Source: Lachnospiraceae bacterium (GTDB lineage Bacteria; Bacillota; Clostridia; Lachnospirales; Lachnospiraceae). Taken from it: a stretch of 64,000 nucleotides of DNA. Shown here piece by piece: positions 23,845-33,316 of the stretch; position 1 is the first letter of the stretch, and the number at the start of each line of letters is the position of its first letter. The position numbers were made by a program, and so were the translations under genes. The notes under the pieces were generated by a model, which did not search any database, had not been told where the DNA came from, and saw only the letters and a program-made list of their open reading frames with translations. The stretch covers positions 129,428 to 193,427 of the forward strand of contig SVDN01000001.1 of assembly GCA_015057825.1 (NCBI GenBank). Reading direction: 5' to 3'.

Positions 23845-26316
23845 ATGGAATATCCTATTTTTATTCTCGACGAAAGATTTGACAGCGGCATTACCGCAAG
23901 TGTTTATAAATTCACAGAAAAAAAAGAACGCACTTATTCCACTCACACTCTTATTTACGTATTAAAAGGCACTCTTTCTTGTAACTACAAAGCAAGCAAT
24001 CTTACACTTAAAGAAAAAGACCTTTTATTTGTTAGCGCAAACGAAGCCATAAACTACGAATCAGCAAATGCATATGCTGTTTTGTTTTTCATTCCGGAAG
24101 ATGCCCTTATGGGTTATAAGGCAAACATCAGCTTAACTTCCGCATTTGGTGAAGATACTGTATTTGACGAAATCAGACATATTTTAAACCAAATGATTAT
24201 CAGTCAATACTACAGCGATACATACTTTGAAATCAAGCTTCAAAGTTTATGCAAAGAGCTTATACACAGTCTTTTGGCAGGCTTTGGCAAAGAATCCGAA
24301 ATAAACGAAAAAAGCAATCGTACATTTGCAAAACTCGGCACAAAAGAACGAAAGTCAAAAGAGTTTTCGGAAATTCTTGATTTGGTTGACAAAAACTACG
24401 CTTCTCCCCTTAAGCTTGGGGAATTGGCGGCCCTTTATTATTACAGTCCCTCCCAGCTTTCAAAGCTTTTCATTAAGTTTACGGGACTGCATTTTAGCGA
24501 ATACTTAAGCAACTTAAGGCTTTCCAAAGCATCGGTTTATTTATTGCAATCCAATTTGGAGATAAGCACAATTTCCGACAAAGTCGGTTTCCCAAATCCC
24601 AGAGCCTTCAGCAGGGACTTCGAAAAGAAATATGGCGTCAAGCCTTCCAAATATCGCAATTCTCACGATAATGCGGAAAGCAAAGCCGGTTTCAATATAG
24701 GCTCCGGCCTGAAATATCTTAAAGAAAAGGGAATTTTGGACATTGTTTTTTGTGATTTGAGCAACAAATCTCATGCAGAGCATAAAAATGCTTTAACAAA
24801 TACAATCGCAAAAGAACACCTTGGAAGTTTTTCCTTCAAAGAGAGCCATGACATTTTCCTGTCAGAGCAAAACAGTGTATTGAATATCTATCGTGCTAAA
24901 GATCTTTTGCTGGATGAAATAAAGCAAAAAGTCACAATCTTGCAAGAAGAAATAGCTTTTAAATATTTAAACTGTCACGGTCTTTTGGACGATGATATGC
25001 AAATATGTTTTGAAGACAGCTTGAATATTTACGGTGATAGCGATGATAAAATTCTCTTTGATTTTTCCCTTCCGGAAAAAGCAGTTCGTTTTGCCAAAGA
25101 AGCGGGGCTTACTTTTATATTTCATTTAAGCTACACGCCTTCCTTCTTAACCAAAGAAAAGGACAAATCATCATCTTTTCCTTACCATGCAAGAATGCCC
25201 GCAAGCATGAGTCTGTGGAATAGATATTTAAACGAGTTTTTCAAGCATATGATAAAAAAATTCGGGAACTACATATACGATTGTCCGGTTTTGCTTTGGC
25301 AGATTCCCGATATTATAACCGATAGATTCGATATAGTTTCAAGAGATGATTATAACAAGCTTTATCTAAACACTTACAAAAGCATAAAGGCAATAAATCC
25401 CGCTATTTCAGTGCAATCGCCCATGGTTACTTGCTCCATGTCCGGGCTTAACTTTTTAAAGGATTTTTTGCGCTTTACAAAAGATAATTCCTGTGTTCCC
25501 GATGCAATCAACACTTGCTACACCTTGGCGGACACACTTAAAAAAAGTGAAAATTTTTTGGGCATCATGCCTGTGGAATGTCGCAACTTTGCCATGGAAA
25601 TCAAAAATACATTAAAGCTTTTAAACTTAAACCCCGATATGCCCATAAACATGCTGGAATACTATCACTCATTCGGAGTAAACTCCGCATGCGATTCCAT
25701 GATAGGTGCGGTTTTGCCACTAATCGTGCTCTTACAAAATCACCATTTTTACAATAATTTCGGCTATTGGGCCGGATGCGATTTTACAACCGAAACGGTA
25801 TACGGAAAAAGTCAGTTTTGCGGTGGAAGAGGTCTCTTTTCCATAGTCGGCGGCAAAAAGCCTTCTTTCTTTGCCCTTAAATATATATCTAAGCTTGGCA
25901 ATAAACTTTTGGGCGCCGGAGACGGATATGTAATTACAAAAGACGGCGACACAATAAAAATGATTTTATTTTACGCCATAGCCGAAAACAAATGGCATTC
26001 AGACTTTAACGAAGAAAACGCCCTTTCATTTTTCGAGTATTTCCCGAAAAAAAGGCTTTCTCTTAATATAAGCGACTTTGCCTGCAAAGAAGCTCTCATT
26101 TACGAAGAATACCTAAATTACGAGGAAGGCAGTGCATATGAAAGATGGCTTAAAGACGGAGGCAGGCTGCTTGAGAATTTAAAAATCGAAAGCGACATTT
26201 ACGATTCCGCCCCAAGCCACAAGATTTCAAAAACAAAAACAAAAGAAGACACCCTTTCTTATGAGTGTCTCCTTCTTCCTTTTGAAATCAGATATGTTGA
26301 AATTATTCCGACTTAG
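23845..26316 (+). CDS. AraC-family regulator fused to a GH39-like sensor domain
   Basis: 823 residues. Residues 1-140 are a cupin-like sensor start (LIYVLKGTLSCNY). Residues about 185-270 are the two AraC helix-turn-helices (LGELAALYYYSPSQLSKLF and ISDKVGFPNPRAFSRDF). Residues 330-800 resemble glycoside hydrolase family 39. The catalytic acid/base NEP is replaced (VLLWQIPDI), while a Glu persists in MLEYYHSFG, so it looks like a sugar-binding sensor without hydrolysis. AAGGAAAGG precedes the ATG. Its 3' end overlaps the amylase fusion gene by 14 nt, tail to tail. Target genes unknown. Confidence 0.8.
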   Translation: MEYPIFILDERFDSGITASVYKFTEKKERTYSTHTLIYVLKGTLSCNYKASNLTLKEKDLLFVSANEAINYESANAYAVLFFIPEDALMGYKANISLTSAFGEDTVFDEIRHILNQMIISQYYSDTYFEIKLQSLCKELIHSLLAGFGKESEINEKSNRTFAKLGTKERKSKEFSEILDLVDKNYASPLKLGELAALYYYSPSQLSKLFIKFTGLHFSEYLSNLRLSKASVYLLQSNLEISTISDKVGFPNPRAFSRDFEKKYGVKPSKYRNSHDNAESKAGFNIGSGLKYLKEKGILDIVFCDLSNKSHAEHKNALTNTIAKEHLGSFSFKESHDIFLSEQNSVLNIYRAKDLLLDEIKQKVTILQEEIAFKYLNCHGLLDDDMQICFEDSLNIYGDSDDKILFDFSLPEKAVRFAKEAGLTFIFHLSYTPSFLTKEKDKSSSFPYHARMPASMSLWNRYLNEFFKHMIKKFGNYIYDCPVLLWQIPDIITDRFDIVSRDDYNKLYLNTYKSIKAINPAISVQSPMVTCSMSGLNFLKDFLRFTKDNSCVPDAINTCYTLADTLKKSENFLGIMPVECRNFAMEIKNTLKLLNLNPDMPINMLEYYHSFGVNSACDSMIGAVLPLIVLLQNHHFYNNFGYWAGCDFTTETVYGKSQFCGGRGLFSIVGGKKPSFFALKYISKLGNKLLGAGDGYVITKDGDTIKMILFYAIAENKWHSDFNEENALSFFEYFPKKRLSLNISDFACKEALIYEEYLNYEEGSAYERWLKDGGRLLENLKIESDIYDSAPSHKISKTKTKEDTLSYECLLLPFEIRYVEIIPT

Positions 26317-29300
26317 GCGCCATAAGTTTTTTAAGTCTCTCTTTTGCTTTTTCGATATCATCAAAGCTTGCGCGCCAACTCCAGTTTCTGTCAGTTGTTC
26401 CCGGCATATTCATTCTGGATTCATCTCCAAGTCCCGCTGCATCCTGCAGTGGGACAATTTTTACTTTTGCATGGCACTTGTAAAGCCTTTCAAGAAGCTT
26501 ATCCGCCACTCCCTTTTCATCAGGGAATGTCTTTTCGGCCCAGCCTTTGATGGTTTCATTATCATGGGTGCCGGAATAAGCAATTCTTGTAGGCTGGCAT
26601 TCGTATTCTTTAACATCCCCGTCGTAGAATTGGATAACATCCATGCCGGACAGGCCATAATGTGCAATAAGTTCTCTTACGCATGGGGTAATAAGTCCCA
26701 AATCTTCCGCAATAAAGTTTAACTTTCCAAAGCGTTTCACCGCCGTATCCAATATCTCATGTCCCGGCGAAGCCTTCCATTTGCCTTCTTTTGCGCTCTT
26801 GCCTTTTTCTATTGCATAACATGCATCAAAACCTCTGAAATGATCGAGCCTTACATAATCGTAAAGTTCCATCATTCTTTCAAAACGCTTCATCCACCAA
26901 TCATAGCCTGATTTTTTGTGTTCATCCCAATTATATAAAGGATTTCCCCAATTTTGGCCGTCAATGCTGAAATAATCGGGCGGAACTCCCGCTTCCTCAC
27001 TCGGATAGCCTTTTTCATCCACCGTAAAGAGTTCTCTGTGAGCCCAAACCTCTGCCGAATTCGGTGCCACAAACATAGGCATGTCGCCGATTATCTTAAT
27101 ACCTTTTTCTTCCGCGTATTTTCTGACTTCCTTCCATTTAGCGTCAAAATAATACTGCTCATATTCATAGAACAAGGCATCTTCTTTAAGGGCCGCATCT
27201 TCCCAAAGCTCAAGCTTGTATGTCTTGTATTGTTCCGGCCATTCCTGCCAGATATCCCCCTTAAGCTTTTTGCAAAGAGCACGGTAAAGGGCATATTCCT
27301 TAAGCCATTCATCCTTTGTTTCTATGTATTTTAAGAAGTTTTCGTCATTTCGATCTCTTTCAAAATCAACCCTTAGCTCTTCCTCGGACTTGTCCGCAAG
27401 ATCAATATTTCCCGCAAATGCTGACATTCCCGCATACGGGCTGCCGTAATGGTCCGTTGGATGAAGAGGCAGGATCTGCCAATATTTCTGTCCCGATTCC
27501 TTCAAAAAATCGATAAAGCCGAATGCATCACCGATGCAGCCATGCTCACCGCCACCCGGAAGTGAGGTAATATGGCAAATTATTCCGCTGCCCTCTTCAA
27601 GCTCTTTTACGCAATCTTCCGTCTTTTTAATATATAAAACAGTAGAGCCCAAAGGTCCCAGTTTAAGCCTGAATACGCCTTCGTCGCTTTCTATTGTTTT
27701 TCCGTCGAAAAGATTTGTGGCATAACTTGCCCCATCCTTAAAATTAACCTCGCAGGTCGCATAAGGGCTGCGGTTTACTATAACATAAACCCTGCTCTTG
27801 GAATTTTCCCGCTTAATGCCGAAGCATTCTTCGTTAAATCCGATAGGCTCGAATTTGCCGTCGGCAAAAACCTCGTTCCTGCTTCTGATTTCAATGGCAT
27901 TATTATAAATAGTCTGAACATCTTTGTCTTCCTTGCCCCAAGGATATGTTCCTCTGTTGTAAGGGTCCGAATAGCCTTCCATTCCGGCCTCGTCGCCATA
28001 GTAAATGCAAGGAACACCCGGCATTGTCATTTGCATCAAAACCGCAAGCCAAAGTTTTTTGATGGCCAGCTGTCTCTTCCAAGTGTCCAACTTATAATAC
28101 TTTTTGGCATTATCATCCATGCTTGCCTCGTCGGGAGCTTCACCAAGCACCGTCAAAATACGCATGCGATCGTGGCTTCCGATAAGATTAAACGCACCGT
28201 AAAATGCCTCTTTCGGATAATTCTCATAAAGGCTGATTAACAAATCGCTAAACTGTCTTGCGTTAATCTTGCCCGTAATAAATCCCAAGATTCCGTTTCT
28301 TAAAGGGTAATTCATTACGCTGTCCAACTCGCTGCCAAGAAGATATTTTCTCAACACTCCGTAGCTTACCTTGTTGGATGCATCTTCCCAGACCTCCCCG
28401 ATCAAAACGCCGTCGTTGCCTTTTTCTTTTATAATCGCGTTTTTAATACCTTCGATAAAAACATCCGGCAACTCGTCCGCAACGTCCAATCTAAAGCCCT
28501 TTGCTCCAAGCCTCAACCAATGGCGCACAACGCTGTCTTCGTCTTCATAAATCATTTTTCTGTAACTTTCGTTAAGCTCGTTAACTGAAGGCAAATCTCC
28601 GACGCCCCACCAGCTTTCATAACCCACATGGCTCGAATTAAATGTATACCAGCTTCTGTAAGGGGATTCAAAATGATTGAAAGCCCCCTTAGAATCATAA
28701 TTTCCGTATTTGTTAAAATATATGCTGTCGCAACCCGTGTGGTTAAAGACACCGTCAAGAATGATGCCTATTCCCCTCTTTTCCGCCTCGGCGCACAAGG
28801 TCTTAAAGCTTTCCTCATCACCAAGCATAGGAGCAATTTTAAAATAGTCCCCCGTGTCGTAGCGATGGTTGGAAGCCGCATCAAATATAGGATTTAAGTA
28901 AATGATACTGATACCCAAATCTTTAAGATAATCAAGTTTGTCCGTTATGCCCGACAAGGTACCGCCGTAGAAGTCCCATTCCACAACTCGTCCAAGGCCG
29001 TCTTTTACATAGCCCACCGGCTCTTCCCAGTTCTCCACAAGGACACGATGCGGACCTTTTTTGTGAGTCTCAAGGTCGCGCTTTGCATTTTCTCTCCAGT
29101 CTTCACCCCTGTTAAATCTGTCCGGGAAAATCTGATATGCAATGCCGTGCTTGTACCAAGCGGGTATTTTTCTTTCGTTGTAAACGGTAATCTGAAATGA
29201 AGGCGGTTCGTGATTGTAGGTCTCGCCGACTCCACCCACAAGACCTTCGCAGGCTCCGTACCAGGATATTTCCTCATTGTCCTTAATGATTTTAAAACAA

Positions 29301-29539
29301 TACCAAAAAATCTCCGGCCTGTTTAAGACAATTTCACACTCAAAACGATAGAATTTCTTATCAGACACAAGTTCCATAGGGTACAATGTCTCACCGATTC
29401 CGTCTTCCCAACTGCGCACAAAAACCTTATCCGGTTTTTCGTCACGAACATCAATGCGAAGTCTGACTTTCGAACCGGTTTTTGCCGCACCGAATGGTTT
29501 TCGATATCGTTCATCTCTTGTATTGTGATAAATCGTCAT
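26303..29539 (-). CDS. Fusion of GH13 alpha-glucan hydrolase and GH77 4-alpha-glucanotransferase
   Basis: 1,078 residues. 1-125 is a CBM34-like start (FWYCFKIIK). 130-600 is a GH13 neopullulanase-type barrel: YQIFPDRF, GFRLDVADEL (nucleophile Asp), LIGEVWED (acid/base Glu), LIGSHDRMR (third Asp). 640-1075 is GH77: GSGIICHITSLPGG, VRLDHFRGF (nucleophile), IAEDLG, GTHDNE. It can open branched or cyclic glucans and disproportionate the released chains, the job of GlgX plus MalQ in other bacteria. It is the last gene of the glg operon, 27 nt after glgA. Cytoplasmic, no signal peptide. Confidence 0.92.
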   Translation of the reverse strand: MTIYHNTRDERYRKPFGAAKTGSKVRLRIDVRDEKPDKVFVRSWEDGIGETLYPMELVSDKKFYRFECEIVLNRPEIFWYCFKIIKDNEEISWYGACEGLVGGVGETYNHEPPSFQITVYNERKIPAWYKHGIAYQIFPDRFNRGEDWRENAKRDLETHKKGPHRVLVENWEEPVGYVKDGLGRVVEWDFYGGTLSGITDKLDYLKDLGISIIYLNPIFDAASNHRYDTGDYFKIAPMLGDEESFKTLCAEAEKRGIGIILDGVFNHTGCDSIYFNKYGNYDSKGAFNHFESPYRSWYTFNSSHVGYESWWGVGDLPSVNELNESYRKMIYEDEDSVVRHWLRLGAKGFRLDVADELPDVFIEGIKNAIIKEKGNDGVLIGEVWEDASNKVSYGVLRKYLLGSELDSVMNYPLRNGILGFITGKINARQFSDLLISLYENYPKEAFYGAFNLIGSHDRMRILTVLGEAPDEASMDDNAKKYYKLDTWKRQLAIKKLWLAVLMQMTMPGVPCIYYGDEAGMEGYSDPYNRGTYPWGKEDKDVQTIYNNAIEIRSRNEVFADGKFEPIGFNEECFGIKRENSKSRVYVIVNRSPYATCEVNFKDGASYATNLFDGKTIESDEGVFRLKLGPLGSTVLYIKKTEDCVKELEEGSGIICHITSLPGGGEHGCIGDAFGFIDFLKESGQKYWQILPLHPTDHYGSPYAGMSAFAGNIDLADKSEEELRVDFERDRNDENFLKYIETKDEWLKEYALYRALCKKLKGDIWQEWPEQYKTYKLELWEDAALKEDALFYEYEQYYFDAKWKEVRKYAEEKGIKIIGDMPMFVAPNSAEVWAHRELFTVDEKGYPSEEAGVPPDYFSIDGQNWGNPLYNWDEHKKSGYDWWMKRFERMMELYDYVRLDHFRGFDACYAIEKGKSAKEGKWKASPGHEILDTAVKRFGKLNFIAEDLGLITPCVRELIAHYGLSGMDVIQFYDGDVKEYECQPTRIAYSGTHDNETIKGWAEKTFPDEKGVADKLLERLYKCHAKVKIVPLQDAAGLGDESRMNMPGTTDRNWSWRASFDDIEKAKERLKKLMAPKSE

Positions 29540-29566
29540 ATATTAAACCCCTCTAATAAAAGCAAT

Positions 29567-31033
29567 TTAATTTTCTTCCAAAACCGTATTGTACATTTCT
29601 TTGTAGATTCCGGCTGCGTGATCCCAAGAAAAGTCCTCACTCATAGCCTGTTTCATAAGCTTGCGCCAAACCTTGGGATTGGATCTAAAAAGACTTGTAA
29701 TGTCTTTAAGGGCAAACAGCATTTCATGGGCATTGTAATTTGCAAATCCGAATCCCGTGCCTTCGCCCGTATATTCGTTGTAATATTTAACGCTGTCTCT
29801 GAGTCCCCCTGTTTCACGAACAACCGGCAAAGTTCCGTATCTCATGGCAATCATTTGCGAAAGGCCGCAAGGCTCAAAAAGCGATGGCATAAGCAGAATA
29901 TCCCCGCCGGAATAAAGCCTGTGACTTAACTTTTCGTCAAATTTAAGAAGCACTCTCAAATTCTTCGGATGTCGTCCTTCCGCTCCCTTAAGCATATCTT
30001 CGTACTCTTTGTCCCCTGTACCCAAGATAACAAGCTGAAGGGTTTGATCCGCAAGCTCGTCGATTACGCAGGTCAAAAGGTCCAGGCCTTTTTGTTGAGT
30101 AAGTCTGCCGATCATTACAATAACGGGAACGGTTTCATTTACTTCAAATCCCATTTCCTCTTGCAATGCAAGCTTGCATTTCTGTTTATTTTTCATTTTA
30201 TCCTTACTGTAGTTGGCCTCAATAGCCTTGTCTTTTTCGGGATTGTAAAATGTTGTGTCTATGCCGTTTAATATGCCCCACAAGCTATCCCATCTACGCT
30301 GGAAAATGCGTTCCATATGTTCTCCGTAAAATGGGTTTTGAATTTCCTGGGCATAACTTGGACTGACCGTTGATATAATATCCGAGTAAACCAAAGCACC
30401 TTTCATAAAGTTTATGCTGTCTTTGTCCACCCTAAGCTGATTTGCCGCAGCAGGCACATTTTCAAGGCCAAGGACATCCCCCAGCACAAAGTCGGACATC
30501 TGCCCCTGGAATTTAAGATTATGCACGGTAAAAATCGTCTTTATATTGTCATATAATTCGTTGCCCGAGTAACACTCTCTTAAGAAAACAGGCGCAAGTG
30601 ATGTGTGCCAATCATGGCAATGCAAAATGCGACAATTAAAATCCTCAAGATAAGGAATAATCTCGCAAATTGCCTTTGAAAAGTATGCAACCCTCTCCCC
30701 GTCATCAAAGTAGCCGTATATTCCGTCACGTTTAAAATAGCTTTCGTTATCTAGAAAATAATAAATGATTCCCCTATATGTGTATGTTTCTATTCCGCAA
30801 TAAGCGCTTCTCCAACCAAGCGGAAAGTAAAAATGCGTAATATAAGTCATTTTCTTCTTATATTTTTCGGGAATTACCGCAAGTTTCGGCAATACAACCC
30901 TAACGTCAAATCCTTTCTTTTTAAGCGCTCTCGGAAGGGAGCCCGCAACATCACCAAGGCCTCCGGTTTTCAAAAAAGGAGTTGCCTCGAATGCCGCAAA
31001 AAGCACTCCCGGTTTTTCTTTAGCAGTGGCCAT
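29567..31033 (-). CDS. glgA: Glycogen synthase (ADP-glucose, GT5)
   Basis: 488 residues. KTGGLGDVAGSLP near residue 20 is the ADP-glucose binding loop, and MPSLFEPCGLSQMIAMRYG near 385 carries the EPCG..Q catalytic segment. Transfers glucose from ADP-glucose to the growing alpha-1,4 chain. Its ATG is 1 nt after the glgD stop, so translation is coupled. Confidence 0.96.
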   Translation of the reverse strand: MATAKEKPGVLFAAFEATPFLKTGGLGDVAGSLPRALKKKGFDVRVVLPKLAVIPEKYKKKMTYITHFYFPLGWRSAYCGIETYTYRGIIYYFLDNESYFKRDGIYGYFDDGERVAYFSKAICEIIPYLEDFNCRILHCHDWHTSLAPVFLRECYSGNELYDNIKTIFTVHNLKFQGQMSDFVLGDVLGLENVPAAANQLRVDKDSINFMKGALVYSDIISTVSPSYAQEIQNPFYGEHMERIFQRRWDSLWGILNGIDTTFYNPEKDKAIEANYSKDKMKNKQKCKLALQEEMGFEVNETVPVIVMIGRLTQQKGLDLLTCVIDELADQTLQLVILGTGDKEYEDMLKGAEGRHPKNLRVLLKFDEKLSHRLYSGGDILLMPSLFEPCGLSQMIAMRYGTLPVVRETGGLRDSVKYYNEYTGEGTGFGFANYNAHEMLFALKDITSLFRSNPKVWRKLMKQAMSEDFSWDHAAGIYKEMYNTVLEEN

Positions 31034-31034
31034 T

Positions 31035-32156
31035 TTAGTATCTTCCCTTCACATTTTCTTCGGTACGCTGTTCTTTCTTCATAACGTAAATCTCACCCGG
31101 ACTGCCCTTAATAATCATGCCCGCGCCGATTACATTGTTTCTGTCGATTACAGCGTCTTTAATAACCGCATCTTTTCTTATAATGCATGACTGCATAATA
31201 ATGCTGTTTGATACGACCGCCCCTTCTTCAACCGTAACACCACGGAACAATATGGAGTGGTCCACTTTTCCTTTAACCCAGCATCCCGATGATACAAGGC
31301 TGTCGCTTACCTCCGAACCCGGAAGTAACCTGCCCGGTATACAGTCCTGCACCTTGGTACGTATAGGCATCTGTGGATCGAACAACCTATAGCTTACGTC
31401 AGGGTCCAAAAGCTCCATATTAAAGTCAAAATAGTTTTGAAGTGTAAATATTTCTCTTGAATATCCGTTGTATTCATATGTACGGATGTCCATTTTTTCG
31501 TAATCCGGCTCCATAATGTCAAAAATATCCATATAATCTTTGGCCGAATACCAATCTATAAACTTAAGCAACAATTCTCTTCCCACAATAAACGTATCCA
31601 AGAAGGCCGTTTCCCCCTTTTCTACGCCATGTATAATACCGGTTACTTTTTCGCCGTCTTTTTTTATACCCATAAGAAAGTTGCTCGTTCTTGTGGATTC
31701 CTTGCAAACCATAGTCATGTCGGCTCCGCTTGCGGCGTGAGCTTCGATTATTGGATTAAAGTCCATACTTGCAACAATATTGGCACTCGTTACAATCACA
31801 TAGTCGGCATTGGAGCGGCGGATATACGCCTCATTTTGCATAACATCGCAAAGCAGGAACCTGTCCGAGCTTCTTGACATACCGAATGTTGCGCCCGGCA
31901 AAATATAAAGCCCTCCTTTTTTACGGTCAAGCAGCCATGCACTTCCCGTACCGATGTGGTCTAACAATGACCTGAATTTATAAGGAGTTATAAGCCCTAC
32001 TTCGGTAATACCCGAATTAATCATATTGGAAAGAGAAAAGTCAACCAATCTGTATCTTCCGCCAAAAGGCATGGAAGAAATGCTTCTTTCGTCACTTAAG
32101 CCTTCCATTTTATCTGTAGAATAATTTGCGCTAATTAATCCGATTACATCTTTCAT
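31035..32156 (-). CDS. glgD: ADP-glucose pyrophosphorylase regulatory subunit GlgD
   Basis: 373 residues. FGGRYRLVDFSLSNMINSG matches GlgC, but the N-terminal GGxGxRL pyrophosphorylase loop of GlgC is absent (VIGLISANYSTDKMEGL), as in Firmicutes GlgD. It forms a complex with GlgC and tunes its activity. The left-handed beta-helix C-terminus shows repeats such as IIMQSCIIRKDAVIKDAVI. Starts 2 nt after glgC ends. Confidence 0.95.
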   Translation of the reverse strand: MKDVIGLISANYSTDKMEGLSDERSISSMPFGGRYRLVDFSLSNMINSGITEVGLITPYKFRSLLDHIGTGSAWLLDRKKGGLYILPGATFGMSRSSDRFLLCDVMQNEAYIRRSNADYVIVTSANIVASMDFNPIIEAHAASGADMTMVCKESTRTSNFLMGIKKDGEKVTGIIHGVEKGETAFLDTFIVGRELLLKFIDWYSAKDYMDIFDIMEPDYEKMDIRTYEYNGYSREIFTLQNYFDFNMELLDPDVSYRLFDPQMPIRTKVQDCIPGRLLPGSEVSDSLVSSGCWVKGKVDHSILFRGVTVEEGAVVSNSIIMQSCIIRKDAVIKDAVIDRNNVIGAGMIIKGSPGEIYVMKKEQRTEENVKGRY

Positions 32157-32158
32157 GA

Positions 32159-33298
32159 CTACTCACCTCCCTTGTATTTTTCGCCGTTTCCAAGCACTTC
32201 TATTTCATCTTCATTTCCGAAAACCGTATCGGCGCACACAACTGCGTTTTCACCCACAATTGCATGAATTACTTTTGCGTTTTTTTCGATTATGCATCCC
32301 GGAAGAAGTATGGAATCGATTACTTCCGCGCCCTCATCCACTTCGCATCCGATTCCCAAAATCGAATGTTTGACATTGCCGAAAACTCGACATCCGTTGT
32401 TAATCATGCAGTTGGAAAGGGTTGCTTTTTCTCCGATATATTGAACCGGATAAATATTGGAATTGCTCATAATAGGGAATTTCTCGTCGTAAAGAGAAAA
32501 TTCCGGTTCTTCTTCCAACAAATCCATACTGGTTTCGTAGTAACTCGGTATTGTTCCCACATCTTTCCAAAAACCCTTGAAGCGATAGCAATTAAGATGT
32601 TTGCCTTCCGCCAAAAGCTTCGGAATAATGTTTTTGCCGAAATCATGTGCCGATTCTTCGTCTTTTGCATCTTCTTTTAATTTCTTTTTAAGAAGATCCG
32701 CATTGAAGATATAAATACCCATAGAAGCCAGATTAGACTCCGGTTTCTTTGGTTTTTCGGCAAATTTTGTAATTCTGTCATTATCATCCACAGATAAAAT
32801 ACCAAAGCGGGATGCTTCTTTCCATTCCACTTCCATGCAAGCGATTGTTGCCGCAGCGCCTTTTTCTATATGGTCTTTGAGCATCTTTTTGTAGTTCATA
32901 CGATAAAGATGATCACCGGATAAAATAAGCACGTATTCGGCATTAAATCTGTTGATAAAGTCTATATTTCTGTAAATGGCATCGGCCGTGCCTTTGTACC
33001 ATTTACCACCTGTTTGTGTTTCGTATGGCGGCAAGATGTAAACACCGCCGTCCAAAGAACTGAAATCCCATGCGGCGCCGTTGCCCACATAAGAGTTAAG
33101 TTCGAAAGGTCGATACTGTGTAAGCACGCCTACCGTATCTATCCCTGAGTTGTTGCAGTTTGACAATGAAAAATCAATCATTCTGTACTTTCCGCCAAAT
33201 GATACTGCCGGTTTTGCAATGTTTTGAGTCAAAGCCCCGAGTCTGCTGCCCTGGCCGCCCGCAAGCAACATTGCAATACATTGTTTTCTTCTTCCCAT
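32159..33298 (-). CDS. glgC: ADP-glucose pyrophosphorylase catalytic subunit
   Basis: 379 residues. [13 protein letters not shown] is the nucleotide-binding loop; [19 protein letters not shown] and the EKPKKPES (Lys of glucose-1-P site) are present. Makes ADP-glucose from glucose-1-P and ATP. ATG 33298 (MGRRKQC) has GAGGTGG 6-7 nt upstream and is preferred to the GTG at 33307. The tail forms beta-helix repeats. Confidence 0.95.
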   Translation of the reverse strand: MGRRKQCIAMLLAGGQGSRLGALTQNIAKPAVSFGGKYRMIDFSLSNCNNSGIDTVGVLTQYRPFELNSYVGNGAAWDFSSLDGGVYILPPYETQTGGKWYKGTADAIYRNIDFINRFNAEYVLILSGDHLYRMNYKKMLKDHIEKGAAATIACMEVEWKEASRFGILSVDDNDRITKFAEKPKKPESNLASMGIYIFNADLLKKKLKEDAKDEESAHDFGKNIIPKLLAEGKHLNCYRFKGFWKDVGTIPSYYETSMDLLEEEPEFSLYDEKFPIMSNSNIYPVQYIGEKATLSNCMINNGCRVFGNVKHSILGIGCEVDEGAEVIDSILLPGCIIEKNAKVIHAIVGENAVVCADTVFGNEDEIEVLGNGEKYKGGE

Positions 33299-33316
33299 AG
33301 TTCCCACCTCTGATCC

